Positions 17,702-26,752 of a DNA stretch of 64,000 nucleotides are shown here, in pieces. Under the pieces are notes generated by a model. That model was given only the letters and a program-made list of their open reading frames with translations, had not been told where the DNA came from and did not search any database. The first letter of the stretch is position 1. The number at the start of each line of letters is the position of its first letter. Both the position numbers and the translations under genes were made by a program. Source of the DNA: Rhizobium leguminosarum (lineage in GTDB: Bacteria; Pseudomonadota; Alphaproteobacteria; Rhizobiales; Rhizobiaceae); NCBI RefSeq assembly GCF_001679785.1, contig NZ_CP016286.1:2170001-2234000 (forward strand), written 5' to 3'.

Positions 17702-18107
17702 GGCTGAGTTATGCCACAGTTTCCATGGGCTGCACAGATGAGGCGGCGGCGCTCCGCCTGTTGTGAGAACAACAACCCGTGGATGCGGTTCACCTTGATC
17801 CGGAGTCCTCGCCACCGCCGTGCAAGGGCAAACGAAGGATTTCCATTTGCCGCCAGAGCGTGCCCCCGCCCCTTTGCGGCATTTGCGGATTAATAAGCTG
17901 ATGTCTCCTTCGGGCCGATCAGGGACGGGTCGCCGTGATGACGTCGCCCGGAAACACAGGCCTTTCTATGGTCGAGAGCATAAATAAACGCCACACGGCT
18001 GCATTGAAGTCTCGATTGCCGGTCATGCGGGGAGCCCCAGGCCGGCGATCAGCGCGACACCCCAACATCAAACCTCTGCAACTGACTACATCGCCTTAAT
18101 CACCCGC
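17702..18107. other. Gene-free interval
   Basis: 406 bp upstream of the DMT gene and downstream of the 18108 gene. I see no credible gene, repeat or strong terminator; the DMT promoter must lie in the first 150 bp or so. Confidence 0.4.
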
Positions 18108-18713
18108 TTATATATCGGCGTCAGGGGTGGCAACGAGAGGCGTAATGCCATCACTGCCGTAAATTCGGCTGCCATCTCCTTTGGGCAAACCGACAATAGC
18201 AGGCGTAAGAGCCTGGCGAAGCGCGTTTAATCTATTGATGATGTATAGCGCCTGCTCTTTGTTATTCAGCGTCTCGCCATGAACGACTGCGTCTAGAAGC
18301 TGAAACCCAATGTGATTTTCCCTGTTCAGATAGCTCTGAAGGGGATAGGACGCTTCAACTCTCCTAATAAGATTATCGGAGAAGTGTGGGATGATAGGGT
18401 TCTCGCCTTGGTGATTGTTCGTGGCGAAAGAAACCACGGCGTGAACCTCACCGGTAAGCCTAAAGATTGAGTAGGCAGCAAGGAGTTTCTGGCGCCTATC
18501 AGCTTCGATCGCTGCAGATTTGATTTCCGCAAGCTCCTGACGTTGAACCTCAATCTGATTACGCAGCAATGCTGCATTCTCGCTTGCTGCTTCTTTAGTG
18601 GCTTTGATAGTCCGATTTGCCGCCACGAGAGCCATATACCCTGCCGCGGCTGTCGCTATCGCTGCGGCTGCACTCGCGATTGCACCCCATTCCGCTGCAC
18701 CCCAGCCCATCAA
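18108..18713 (-). CDS. Hypothetical membrane-anchored coiled-coil protein
   Basis: A 201-residue protein: an N-terminal Ala-rich membrane span (WGAIASAAAAIATAAAGYMAL, residues ~9-29), then a helical, probably coiled-coil segment (TIKATKEAASENAALLRNQIEVQRQELAEIKSA, ~34-67), then a ~130-residue cytoplasmic domain without recognised motifs. This architecture is common in small hypothetical proteins of mobile regions. Its base composition is visibly lower in GC than the neighbours, which suggests recent acquisition. It stands alone between the DMT transporter and the ABC efflux operon. Confidence 0.65.
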   Translation of the reverse strand: MMGWGAAEWGAIASAAAAIATAAAGYMALVAANRTIKATKEAASENAALLRNQIEVQRQELAEIKSAAIEADRRQKLLAAYSIFRLTGEVHAVVSFATNNHQGENPIIPHFSDNLIRRVEASYPLQSYLNRENHIGFQLLDAVVHGETLNNKEQALYIINRLNALRQALTPAIVGLPKGDGSRIYGSDGITPLVATPDADI

Positions 18714-19067
18714 ACTATCCTCATTGTTTTCGGGATGAAGATATAGGTGGGTAGGTATTCACAATGCAACAGCCTCTCAAAAGCAGCATTGGGATAACGC
18801 CAAACTAGGCTTAGCCATCTCTTCCTATCCCTGGCGCACGATGATCCTTTCGATACATCGCGTAAAGACCGACACAGGCAGCCGCGAAACCGGAGACCGT
18901 ACCGACATGGCGCCCGCGAAGCTCCCTAATGGTCGGCAAGGGATTGCGTCGATGAGGGCATGTGTGGCTACTATTCGACGGTCTGAATAATCGCAATGGG
19001 TCGATGGCGGACGGATGGGTCGCAGTGATCATTTCACCTACCCGGAGAGTTCTCATGCAGCCAGCCT
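18714..19067. other. Gene-free interval
   Basis: 354 bp between the hypothetical gene and the end of the ABC operon. Short open frames exist on the minus strand (for example ending RKDHRAPGIGRDG near 18813) but none has a ribosome site or recognisable family. Confidence 0.35.
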
Positions 19068-20279
19068 CTACCCCCTCGCCCTCAAAGCCGAGGTCAACGG
19101 CAGCCTTGTCGCAGCAAGCGCCGGCAACGCTCCACCGATGATGCCGATGGCAAGCCCCAGCAGCCCGGCGGTGAGCGCGACGTCGGCGGTGACGTCGAGC
19201 TGGAAGGCCATCTTGGTATTGTTGGCGCCCAGCGTGCTTGCCTGCCAACCGTCGAAGGCAAGACGTGAGGCGAGGATACCGAACGCCGCACCCGCGACGG
19301 AAAGCAGCACGGCCTCGATCCAGGTCGCGGCAAAGGCCGGCAGGCGGCCGAAGCCGAGCAGCCGCAGCGTGGCGATCTCGACGGTCCGGTCGGAGACTGA
19401 GCTCATCATCGTGTTCAGCGCCCCGGCCGTAGCGCCGACCGCCATCAAGAGCGCGATCGGCCAGCCGAACAGGCGGATCAGGCTCTCGGTGCGCTCGGCC
19501 TGAGCGGCATAGAGATCGGCCTCGGATACGGCGGTGAGCGGCGGACCCGAGAGACCGGACAGGCGCGCGCGCAGCGTCACCAATGCGCTCGCGGCATGGC
19601 TCCCGCCATCGAGCCGCACCCGCAGGCTCTGCACCTGCCCCTGCCGGTCGAAAGTCGATTGCACCGCCTCCAGATCCGCCCAGATCTCGGATTCGAAGGC
19701 GCTGCCGCCTGAGGTGAAATGGCCGGCGACCCTCCAGTCGACCGCGCCGAGGCGCACCGTCTCGCCGACGGCAAAGCCGGGGAAAGTCTGGGCGATGCGG
19801 GCGCCGACGACGATCTCGCGGGCGCCGGACGAAAACAGCCGCCCTTCGGAAAGCAGGGCGCGCTCGCGCAAGCCCGGGCCTGCCACGTCCATGCCCCTCA
19901 GCGACAACGTCTGGTCGGCACCGTCGCTTGCCCTGATATCGACGGGAACGACGGTCTCGCGCGATAGCGTCGGCCCGCCCGCACCGTCGCGGGCAATCCC
20001 CGTGTCACCGCTCATGGCGGCAAGGCTGCGGATCGCCTCGGCCGGCACATCCGAGCCGGCCTCCTGGTTGGTGCCGCCGCCGAGGATGACGGCGACATCG
20101 GGCGAGCCGGCCCCGGCAAGCGCGGCATCGAAGCCGCGCGCCATCGCCAGGAAGCCTGCGAGCACCGCCACCACGAGGGCGACCGAGAGCACCATCGACA
20201 ACGAGATCGCTAGCCGCCGCGGCAGGCTGCCGAGATTGACTCTGATCATGAGAAAGATCTGCTTGAGCGTTGATGACAT
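19068..20279 (-). CDS. ABC transporter permease, FtsX/MacB type
   Basis: A 403-residue permease with one N-terminal membrane span (LAISLSMVLSVALVVAVLAGF), a large periplasmic domain (residues ~50-265) and three C-terminal spans (~270-390), the FtsX-like topology used for extrusion of lipoproteins, peptides or drugs rather than small-molecule import. It is the last gene of a four-gene operon: adaptor, ATPase, permease 1, permease 2, and starts 4 nt after permease 1 stops. The two permeases probably form a heterodimer. Confidence 0.88.
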   Translation of the reverse strand: MSSTLKQIFLMIRVNLGSLPRRLAISLSMVLSVALVVAVLAGFLAMARGFDAALAGAGSPDVAVILGGGTNQEAGSDVPAEAIRSLAAMSGDTGIARDGAGGPTLSRETVVPVDIRASDGADQTLSLRGMDVAGPGLRERALLSEGRLFSSGAREIVVGARIAQTFPGFAVGETVRLGAVDWRVAGHFTSGGSAFESEIWADLEAVQSTFDRQGQVQSLRVRLDGGSHAASALVTLRARLSGLSGPPLTAVSEADLYAAQAERTESLIRLFGWPIALLMAVGATAGALNTMMSSVSDRTVEIATLRLLGFGRLPAFAATWIEAVLLSVAGAAFGILASRLAFDGWQASTLGANNTKMAFQLDVTADVALTAGLLGLAIGIIGGALPALAATRLPLTSALRARG

Positions 20280-20283
20280 TGGA

Positions 20284-21423
20284 TTATCTCGTTCTGAGGG
20301 CGTTGACGATGTGCAGGCGCATGGCGCTGAAGGCGGGCAACAGCCCGGTCATGAGACCGAGGGCGGCGATGATGGCGACGGATTTCAGCAGCACCGACGA
20401 GGTGAAGGCGAGGCCGAATTCCGGCCCGGCAAACAGCGTCGCGAGCTTGGCAAGCGCAAGCCCACCCGCGCCGCCGGCGGCGAAGACGAACAGCGTCTCA
20501 CCGAGGATCAGCGCCATGATCCGCCCGCTGGAAAAACCGAGCACCTTCATGACGCCGATTTCGAAGCTGCGCTCCCTCACGGCAAAGAGCATGGTGTTGA
20601 CCACGATCATCAGGATCGTCACGAAGGCCGCGCCGACGACGAGGCTGACGATCAGGCCGACATCGGCGAATTGCCGGAGAAAGGCCTCGAGAAACTGCTT
20701 TTCCGATTGCGTCCTGGTCTGAGCCGCCGAATTGGCGAACAGCGCGTCGATTCGCGCCGCAAGCAGGCCTGGTGAAACGCCCTCGCGCGGGCGCACCACG
20801 AAGGCGTCGACCGTATCCTTGTCGCGGGCGCGGGTCGCATTGATCGTGTCGTAGCGAGCGAGCATGAAATAGGTGTCGGTGCTGGCATCGGCACCCTCGA
20901 AGATACCCGCGATCACGAAGCTCCAATCACGGCTGCCGTCCTCCTTCATGACCTGGCTGCTGACGCCGATACGCTGGCCGACCGACCAGCTCTGCGCCTC
21001 CGCCAACGCGCTGCCGACCAGCACCCGGTCGCCGCCCTCTTCGAGCGCTGCGATCAGCTCCGGCGTCAGCCCGAACTCTTTGCCGTTGGCGGAGGCAATC
21101 GCGCTCGGATCGACGGCGCTGACGACAACCACATTCTTCGCGACCTCGACGAAACCGCGCATGCGCGCGGTATAGGCGACCGCGGCGACATCGCCGTCGG
21201 CCGCAATCCTGTTCAGATAGGCGAAGGGCAGCGGCAGCCCCCGGCCCGATTTGTTCAAAACGCCAAGCAAATTGTCGCTGGCGCCTGCCGCCCCCTGGCT
21301 GCCGCTGACGAAGCTCGCCGTCAGCCCATAGATCAGGAAGGCGATGCCGACAGAAAACATCAGCAGCACGGCCCGCAGCCGTTTGCGCCAGGCATTGCGC
21401 CGCATGAGTTCGAAGAAGGTCAT
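20284..21423 (-). CDS. ABC transporter permease, FtsX/MacB type
   Basis: A 379-residue permease of the same topology as the one at 19068: TM1 at ~18-38, periplasmic domain to ~245, then three spans (LIVSLVVGAAFVTILMIVVNTML, ALILGETLFVFAAGGAGGLAL, SVAIIAALGLMTGLLPAF). The start overlaps the ATPase stop by 4 nt (ATGA), indicating tight coupling. Sequence divergence from its neighbour argues for an old duplication giving a heteromeric channel. Confidence 0.88.
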   Translation of the reverse strand: MTFFELMRRNAWRKRLRAVLLMFSVGIAFLIYGLTASFVSGSQGAAGASDNLLGVLNKSGRGLPLPFAYLNRIAADGDVAAVAYTARMRGFVEVAKNVVVVSAVDPSAIASANGKEFGLTPELIAALEEGGDRVLVGSALAEAQSWSVGQRIGVSSQVMKEDGSRDWSFVIAGIFEGADASTDTYFMLARYDTINATRARDKDTVDAFVVRPREGVSPGLLAARIDALFANSAAQTRTQSEKQFLEAFLRQFADVGLIVSLVVGAAFVTILMIVVNTMLFAVRERSFEIGVMKVLGFSSGRIMALILGETLFVFAAGGAGGLALAKLATLFAGPEFGLAFTSSVLLKSVAIIAALGLMTGLLPAFSAMRLHIVNALRTR

Positions 21424-22118
21424 CGGCCCGCCCCCTCGGCGAATTCGCCCTTGTTGAGATGCAGCGTACGCCGGGCGAAGGAGGCGGCCTCGGGATCATG
21501 CGTGACCATGATGATGGTCTTCCGAAGCTCGCGATTGAGAAAGCCCAGCATCTCGAGGATATCATTGGCGGATTTCCGGTCGAGATAGCCGGTCGGTTCG
21601 TCGCAGAGCAAGAGGTCGGGGTCGCCGACGATGGCGCGGGCGATGCCGACGCGCTGCTGCTGCCCGCCGGACATGCTGGATGGAAACTGCCGCTGCCGCC
21701 CGGAGAGCCCGACCAGATCGATCACGGTCTCGACGCGCGCCCGCCGCTCCTTGCGCTTGAGCGGCTTCAACAGCAGCGGCAGCTCGATATTCTCCCCCGC
21801 ATTCAGCATCGGCAGCAAATTGTAGAACTGGAAGACGATACCCATGCTGTGTGCCCGCCAGGCGGCTCTGGCGCCTTCGCCCATCTGCTCGAGATGGCTG
21901 CGGCCGATCCTGATCTCCCCTCCGTCGGGGCTGTCGATGCCGCCGAGCATGTTGAGCAGCGTCGATTTCCCCGAACCCGAAGGCCCCATGACGGCGACGA
22001 AATCGCCGCGTGCGATGGAAAGGTTGAGCCCTGAAAAGATCGGGATCGTCTCCACGCCGATCCTGAATGCCTTCCTGACGCCGCGAAGCGCGATATAGGG
22101 TTCTTGAGTGTCGGTCAT
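21420..22118 (-). CDS. ABC transporter ATP-binding protein, LolD/MacB type
   Basis: A 232-residue ATPase that powers the two neighbouring FtsX-type permeases. Walker A GPSGSGKST (about residues 45-53), Q-loop region FQFYNLLPMLNAGENI, signature MSGGQQQR, Walker B DLLLCDEPTG and the switch His in VTHDPEAA are all intact. Length and motif spacing are those of the LolD/MacB-ATPase group. It overlaps both the adaptor gene (stop/start ATGA at 22115-22118) and permease 1. Confidence 0.93.
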   Translation of the reverse strand: MTDTQEPYIALRGVRKAFRIGVETIPIFSGLNLSIARGDFVAVMGPSGSGKSTLLNMLGGIDSPDGGEIRIGRSHLEQMGEGARAAWRAHSMGIVFQFYNLLPMLNAGENIELPLLLKPLKRKERRARVETVIDLVGLSGRQRQFPSSMSGGQQQRVGIARAIVGDPDLLLCDEPTGYLDRKSANDILEMLGFLNRELRKTIIMVTHDPEAASFARRTLHLNKGEFAEGAGR

Positions 22119-23254
22119 CGCTCTGCTCCTTGCTGATGGTCTGTGCTATCCCCGGCCTCACCCACCAGAAGGCGGATGCGCGCGGCCATGGCGGGGCGCA
22201 TGTCTGACGGCGGTGAGGAAAGTGACAGGCGAAGCGTCACCGTCCCCTTCTCCCGCGAAATCACCGGCGCGATCTTCGATACTTCGACCGCAAAAGGCCG
22301 GTCGGGAAAGCCGTCGAGCACCGATTCGCCACGCAAGCCCGGCCGGATCAAGGAGATATTCGCCTCGGCCACATCGGCATCGATGACCATGGTTGCCATG
22401 TCGGCAATCGCAAGCAGGCTTTCATTCTCCCGCACGCTGTCCTCGCGCGACAGCACTGTGTCGCCGACATGTGCGGTAAGCCGCGTGACGGTGCCTGATA
22501 TCGGCGCCCGGACGGTCAGCGATTCCACTTGCTCGCGCGCCCTGTCGATATCGAGATCGGCCTTGGCCACGTCCTGCCGTGCCTGCAGGGCGGCATTCTC
22601 GGCAGTGTCGAACGCCGTCTTCGCCTCCTCCAGCCTCTGCGCCGACATCGCATCGCGCCCGGCCAGCCGCTCGGTGCGCGTGAGGGAAGACCGCGCCTGC
22701 GCCAATTCGATAGTCTTCGCCGTCAGCGCCAACTCCGCCGATTGCCGAGCGATCTTGGCCCCCTGAAGCGCAAAGCGGGCGCCGGCATCATCGAGCCGCA
22801 CCAGCACCTGCCCCGATACGACCCTGTCGCCCGCCTCAAACTCGACGGCAGCGATCCGACCTTCATATTTGGAGAAGATGGTGGCTATATCGGGGGCCAC
22901 GACGTAGCCGGAGCCGGTGACCTCCCGGGACGGCAATGCCCTCTCCGCTGGGTTATTGGAGGGCGGAGCCCGGATAGGACCGGCGGCGGGCACGTCGGCT
23001 CCATTGACGGATATTGCGCCCTCGTCCTTGCCTATGAGACCCGCATGCACAGTCTCGATGCGCTCCGGCGTTTCGGGCCGATAGAGAAGCACCACCACCA
23101 GCGATGCCGTCGCGGCCAGGGCCAGTATTGCTTCGGGGATCACCCGCCGCCGGACACGGGGCTCCGGCGGTTCCGTCTTGAAGGCCGCGGGCTCGATCGA
23201 AAGCGATCTCAGCTTGGCGGCAAGGTCTCGGTCATGTTCTGATGTCGTGTTCAT
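22115..23254 (-). CDS. HlyD-family periplasmic adaptor (MacA-like)
   Basis: A 379-residue membrane-fusion protein, first gene of the efflux operon. Residues ~40-60 form a single membrane anchor; a biotinyl-lipoyl-like half (YVVAPDIATIFSKYEGRIAAVEFEAGDRVVSGQVLVRLDD) precedes a long helical hairpin (~150-230, rich in Ala/Arg/Glu), followed by the second lipoyl half (LTVRAPISGTVTRLTAHVGDTV) and a beta-barrel domain. The ATG at 23254 is used; the longer reading to 23347 is not needed. With MacB-like partners it would form a tripartite exporter; no outer-membrane factor is nearby. Confidence 0.9.
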   Translation of the reverse strand: MNTTSEHDRDLAAKLRSLSIEPAAFKTEPPEPRVRRRVIPEAILALAATASLVVVLLYRPETPERIETVHAGLIGKDEGAISVNGADVPAAGPIRAPPSNNPAERALPSREVTGSGYVVAPDIATIFSKYEGRIAAVEFEAGDRVVSGQVLVRLDDAGARFALQGAKIARQSAELALTAKTIELAQARSSLTRTERLAGRDAMSAQRLEEAKTAFDTAENAALQARQDVAKADLDIDRAREQVESLTVRAPISGTVTRLTAHVGDTVLSREDSVRENESLLAIADMATMVIDADVAEANISLIRPGLRGESVLDGFPDRPFAVEVSKIAPVISREKGTVTLRLSLSSPPSDMRPAMAARIRLLVGEAGDSTDHQQGAER

Positions 23255-23513
23255 GCCGCCAGAATGACCAACGGCGACGAAACCGCGACCTCGAACGCGT
23301 TTCTGACAGTCCTCGATCGCGATTGTGTACTTGGCGCGGCAAGGCACCCAGGGTCAGCCCTCATGGTAAGGAGGCGCGAACGGCCGTCTCGAACCACGAG
23401 GCGGGTGATTGCGTGGGTACGGACTGGCTGGATGAAGCGCCGGTTGCCAGCCCCGACCTTCGAGGTCTCTACGGGGCGCTCAGGATGAGGCTGGAGAGAG
23501 GACAGGCGTCACT

Positions 23514-24587
23514 TCAGGACGAAGCCGAAGAGACGCCGGATCCGCCCTTCCTCTCACGCCAGGCAAGCGGCGTGATATCCGTGACACGGCGGAATTCGCG
23601 GTTGAAGTTGGACTTGGTCTGGAAGCCGACCTCGAACATCACCTCGGTCACCGATTTCTGGCTCGCGGCAAGCAGCCGGCAGGCCTCGCCGATCCTGTAG
23701 TCATTGACATATTGCGAGACGTTCTTGTCCATCGCCCGGTTGATCGCCGCCGAGATCTGGCGGGCGGGAATGCCGGCCTTGCGGGCCAGCCGGTCGAGAT
23801 TGAGATTGGCATCGCGATAGAGTTTTTTTGCCTCCATCAGCGCATCGACCGTGGCGATCGTCTCCTTGTCTTCGGTCGTTTCGGACTTCAGCACCGCCTC
23901 CACCGTCTCGGCCGGCGCCCGGCTTCGGCTGGCGGCGGCTGCCGCAATGCCGAGGATGACGAGAACCGCGAGATTGCTGACGCTGATCAGCGTCAGCGCA
24001 TGCTCGCCATGCGCCCATGTGAAATCGAGAAAGACGAAGATATCGACTGAGGCCGACAGGCACAGCGCCACCGCCGCGAAGATGATGGCCCGATAGGCCG
24101 GCACCGCTCCCTCGAAGGGCGCAAGCCGAAGCGCATCCGCGCCCGGCCGCATCAGAAGCAGGATCGCCAGGGCATAACCGACGAAAACAAGCACCAGCGC
24201 GAGATCGATCGCATCCCGCCGGAACGCCATCAAAAGCAGGATGACCGCGGCGGGCACCGCATGCAGTGCAATGCGCGTCGGCAGCGGCCGCCGGCTCGTC
24301 CTCACCAGCCTGGAAACCCCGGCATAGGCAAGTGGCGGCACCATCGCCGCGGTGACAGGCGCGATCACGCCCACCGCCTGCACCCCGTAGCCCCAGCGCA
24401 GGCCGGAGAGGACGGATTGCAGCGCGGCGAGCAGGATCAGTGCCAGAAACGGCAGGTTGGGCTGCGCCTCCTCGTCGCGCCTGAGGACGGTGACGAAGAG
24501 GATGAGCAGCAGCAGGGCAACGACGAAGGGAAGCGGAATGAACAGCATGGCCTGATAGGATCGGAGTGGCGAATGGATGGCCATCAT
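23514..24587 (-). CDS. Membrane-embedded AraC-family regulator
   Basis: A 357-residue protein in which seven hydrophobic segments (residues ~12-215) precede a short linker and a C-terminal AraC/XylS DNA-binding domain (about 245-345: NLNLDRLARKAGIPARQISAAINRAMDKN ... VTEVMFEVGFQTKSNFNREFRRV). It would sense a membrane or periplasmic signal directly and bind DNA from the membrane. It lies 259 bp upstream of the HlyD-FtsX efflux operon on the same strand, so that operon is the obvious target. Confidence 0.85.
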   Translation of the reverse strand: MMAIHSPLRSYQAMLFIPLPFVVALLLLILFVTVLRRDEEAQPNLPFLALILLAALQSVLSGLRWGYGVQAVGVIAPVTAAMVPPLAYAGVSRLVRTSRRPLPTRIALHAVPAAVILLLMAFRRDAIDLALVLVFVGYALAILLLMRPGADALRLAPFEGAVPAYRAIIFAAVALCLSASVDIFVFLDFTWAHGEHALTLISVSNLAVLVILGIAAAAASRSRAPAETVEAVLKSETTEDKETIATVDALMEAKKLYRDANLNLDRLARKAGIPARQISAAINRAMDKNVSQYVNDYRIGEACRLLAASQKSVTEVMFEVGFQTKSNFNREFRRVTDITPLAWRERKGGSGVSSASS

Positions 24588-24636
24588 TGCCGAGATCCTC
24601 AGCCGGCGCGACCTCCATCATGTTTTAGGACGCGTT

Positions 24637-24837
24637 TTAGGTTGGAATTTTTTGTGAGCGGCATGCCGTGATACCTCGTCCGACCCTTCGGGTCGCGGCC
24701 ACAAGTCTCAATCCGCCGTTAAGGTCGGTATGGTTGTTTTCCAGCCAATCCGACAGGCTGTCGAGATCGGCGACATCGCAAGTCCGGGTGATCAGCGCGG
24801 GCACGACCGCCTGAGCCTTGTCTTTCGGAAAGTTGCT
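24637..24837 (-). pseudogene. Possible gene remnant without a start
   Basis: An open frame of 66 codons bounded by TAG (24838-24840) and TAA (24637-24639), with no start codon or SD. The encoded text contains protein-like stretches (VPALITRTCDVADLDSLSDW, LENNHTDLNGGLRLVAATR). I do not recognise the family. It could equally be chance coding character in GC-rich DNA. Confidence 0.25.
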
Positions 24838-24851
24838 CTACCAGAACCTGC

Positions 24852-25832
24852 CTAGCCGAGAGCGCTTTGTGCTGCGCAAATCCGATCGACCAAAGCATCG
24901 AGATCGCCCCTTGGCGGACGGTTCTTGGCCAGGCGCTGCTTGAGATGCATGATCGGCTCCACCAGAATTTCATCAAGGCTCTCGGCGCAGGTGAAGTCGC
25001 CCGCCACGCTTTTGACCTTTGAATTGTCAAAGATCGCCGACCATGCCTTGTCGCCCCGCAGCGGGCCAACCCACTCCGGATTGTACCGGACCAGGGTGTC
25101 CGTCGGCACGTGTACGATCTTGGCCTCGACATCAAGCAATCTGGCGATCGTCTTTTGAATATCGTTCCAGATGTGAGCGCGGTCGCAGGTGATGTGGAAG
25201 ATCTCGTTCAACGCCGCCGGCTTGCCGAAAAGCCCGACAAAGGGCACCGCGAAATCAACCGAGCGGGTCAGTGTCCAGGGCGTGTGGCCATCGCCGGCTA
25301 CGATGGTGGGCTCGCCGTCCAGCATGCGTCTCGCCATGACGTCGCTGTCGCCCATCATGATCGGCAGGCCGGTGCGAACAGTGTGACTGGGACGGACGAT
25401 GGTCCAGGCGAGATTCTCGGAATTCTTGAGCAGCGTCTCGCAGGCAATCTTGTCCTGGCTATAGCGCCAGTAGGGGTTGATCGCCGGTGTCTGCTCGGTA
25501 ATCACATAATGGCGCGGCGGCTTTTCATAGACCGAAGCCGAAGAGATGAAGATGTACTGGCCGCAGTGCCCGGCAAACACATCGATGTCACGCGCGACTT
25601 GATCGGGCGTAAAGGCAATGAACTGGCACACGACGTCATAATTGGCCTTGGCCAAGTCCGCATAGGCAGGCGCCGCAAGATCGCCGACGATCGAGGTAAC
25701 CCCCGCAGGCAATGGGTCGCCTCTCAAACTGCGGTTATAGACGCTGACATCGTGGCCCTGAAGCACGGCGCGCTCGACGCATGGATATGAAATCTGGCCG
25801 GTACCGCCAACGAAAAGGATTTTCAAAGCCAT
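24852..25832 (-). CDS. NAD-dependent epimerase/dehydratase (extended SDR)
   Basis: A 326-residue extended short-chain dehydrogenase. The Rossmann motif GGTGQIS (residues 9-15), catalytic Ser region FISSASVYE and YSQDK (Tyr-x-x-x-Lys near residue 125) are present, so it should bind NAD(P) and act on a nucleotide-sugar or similar carbonyl/hydroxyl substrate. The C-terminal half (HIWNDIQKTIARLLDVEAKIVHVPTDTL) is typical of the epimerase-like branch. It stands alone; the substrate is undetermined. Confidence 0.87.
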   Translation of the reverse strand: MALKILFVGGTGQISYPCVERAVLQGHDVSVYNRSLRGDPLPAGVTSIVGDLAAPAYADLAKANYDVVCQFIAFTPDQVARDIDVFAGHCGQYIFISSASVYEKPPRHYVITEQTPAINPYWRYSQDKIACETLLKNSENLAWTIVRPSHTVRTGLPIMMGDSDVMARRMLDGEPTIVAGDGHTPWTLTRSVDFAVPFVGLFGKPAALNEIFHITCDRAHIWNDIQKTIARLLDVEAKIVHVPTDTLVRYNPEWVGPLRGDKAWSAIFDNSKVKSVAGDFTCAESLDEILVEPIMHLKQRLAKNRPPRGDLDALVDRICAAQSALG

Positions 25833-26097
25833 GTGAAGGACCTCGGTGTCGGATGTAGCGGGGATATGCGGTCAGTCTTCATAGCGCGAAAGAAATCGGT
25901 CGTCTCCTGCAAAACACGTGCACCGGCTCACGTCGTTTGGGTCGACCTGTCGCGTAAACCAACGTGGTGGCATCCCCATAAAGCGATCGGACGACGTGAG
26001 GTTCGGCCGCAACCAGCCATTGCCGATACCGCAAAGATCTCTATCTCAAGCCAATAATGCCCCTTCTGTTTGAGATCAGCACAAGACGGAGGCTTTC

Positions 26098-26274
26098 TTG
26101 AAGGATTATCTTCCCTATGCAGCCGGGGTGCTGGCAGGATTATTGGTCGCCTTCCTCATGTCTGGCCTGTTGGCGCTGACGGAGACACCGCAGCTCATGC
26201 TTTTCGCATTGCTGCCGGCCGTCGGTGGCGCGCTCGTCGAACGCGTTTGCCGTCGCCGGCCCAACAATTCTTGA
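26098..26274 (+). CDS. Small two-span membrane protein (58 aa)
   Basis: A short gene starting at TTG 26098, with GGAGG 5 nt upstream, and ending at TGA 26274. The product has two hydrophobic spans (YLPYAAGVLAGLLVAFLMSG and LMLFALLPAVGGALVERV) and a basic tail (CRRRPNNS). It stops 8 nt before the VOC gene, whose SD overlaps its stop, so the two are co-translated. No family recognised. The strong SD, coding-like hydrophobic pattern and tight spacing are the case for it being real. Confidence 0.65.
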   Translation: MKDYLPYAAGVLAGLLVAFLMSGLLALTETPQLMLFALLPAVGGALVERVCRRRPNNS

Positions 26275-26282
26275 AGGATTCC

Positions 26283-26657
26283 ATGGCAAGGCTGAAAGAA
26301 ATCGTCATCGATTGCGACATTCCCTCGCGTGTCGCCCGGTTCTGGGCGGAGGCGCTCGATGGCTACGACGTGATGCCATATGACGACGAAGAACTGGCCC
26401 GCCTTGCCGCTCTCGGATTGACACCCGAGACTGACCCGACCGTGATGGTCGAAGGTCCCGGAACCCGCCTTTGCTTCCAACTTCGCCAGGGAGAACGTCC
26501 CGCCCGCAACCGACTACATCTCGATATTGCCACCCCCGATCGGGCCAGGGAGGTAGAACGGCTTTTATCCCTCGGAGCGAGCTTCGTCCGGGAAGCGGAT
26601 GGCTACACGGTCTTGAATGATCCCGAAGGCAACAATTTCTGCGTGGCGTCGGAATAG
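26283..26657 (+). CDS. VOC-family (glyoxalase/bleomycin-resistance-like) protein
   Basis: A 124-residue single-domain protein of the vicinal oxygen chelate superfamily: KEIVIDCDIPSRVARFWAEAL at the start, NRLHLDI in the middle, and a VLNDPEGNNFCV end typical of the family's metal/ligand cup. ATG 26283 follows GAAGGA; the longer reading from 26070 is out of register with the small membrane-protein gene that precedes it. The C-terminal LNDPEGN-FCV is shared with the VOC gene at 49332 (LADPDGNRFCV). Substrate unknown. Confidence 0.85.
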   Translation: MARLKEIVIDCDIPSRVARFWAEALDGYDVMPYDDEELARLAALGLTPETDPTVMVEGPGTRLCFQLRQGERPARNRLHLDIATPDRAREVERLLSLGASFVREADGYTVLNDPEGNNFCVASE

Positions 26658-26752
26658 TCCGCTCCGCGCCGAAGCCGCGCTGCAGGATGAACGGCATCTA
26701 TCTCAGGACGGCTATACCGGAGCCAAAACGGATCTCCCGCGGAATGTCTGGA

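Noticed and set aside
23241..23700. Plus-strand 152-codon frame opposite the HlyD/AraC gap
   Set aside because: It overlaps the AraC C-terminus antisense and has no recognisable motif or SD.
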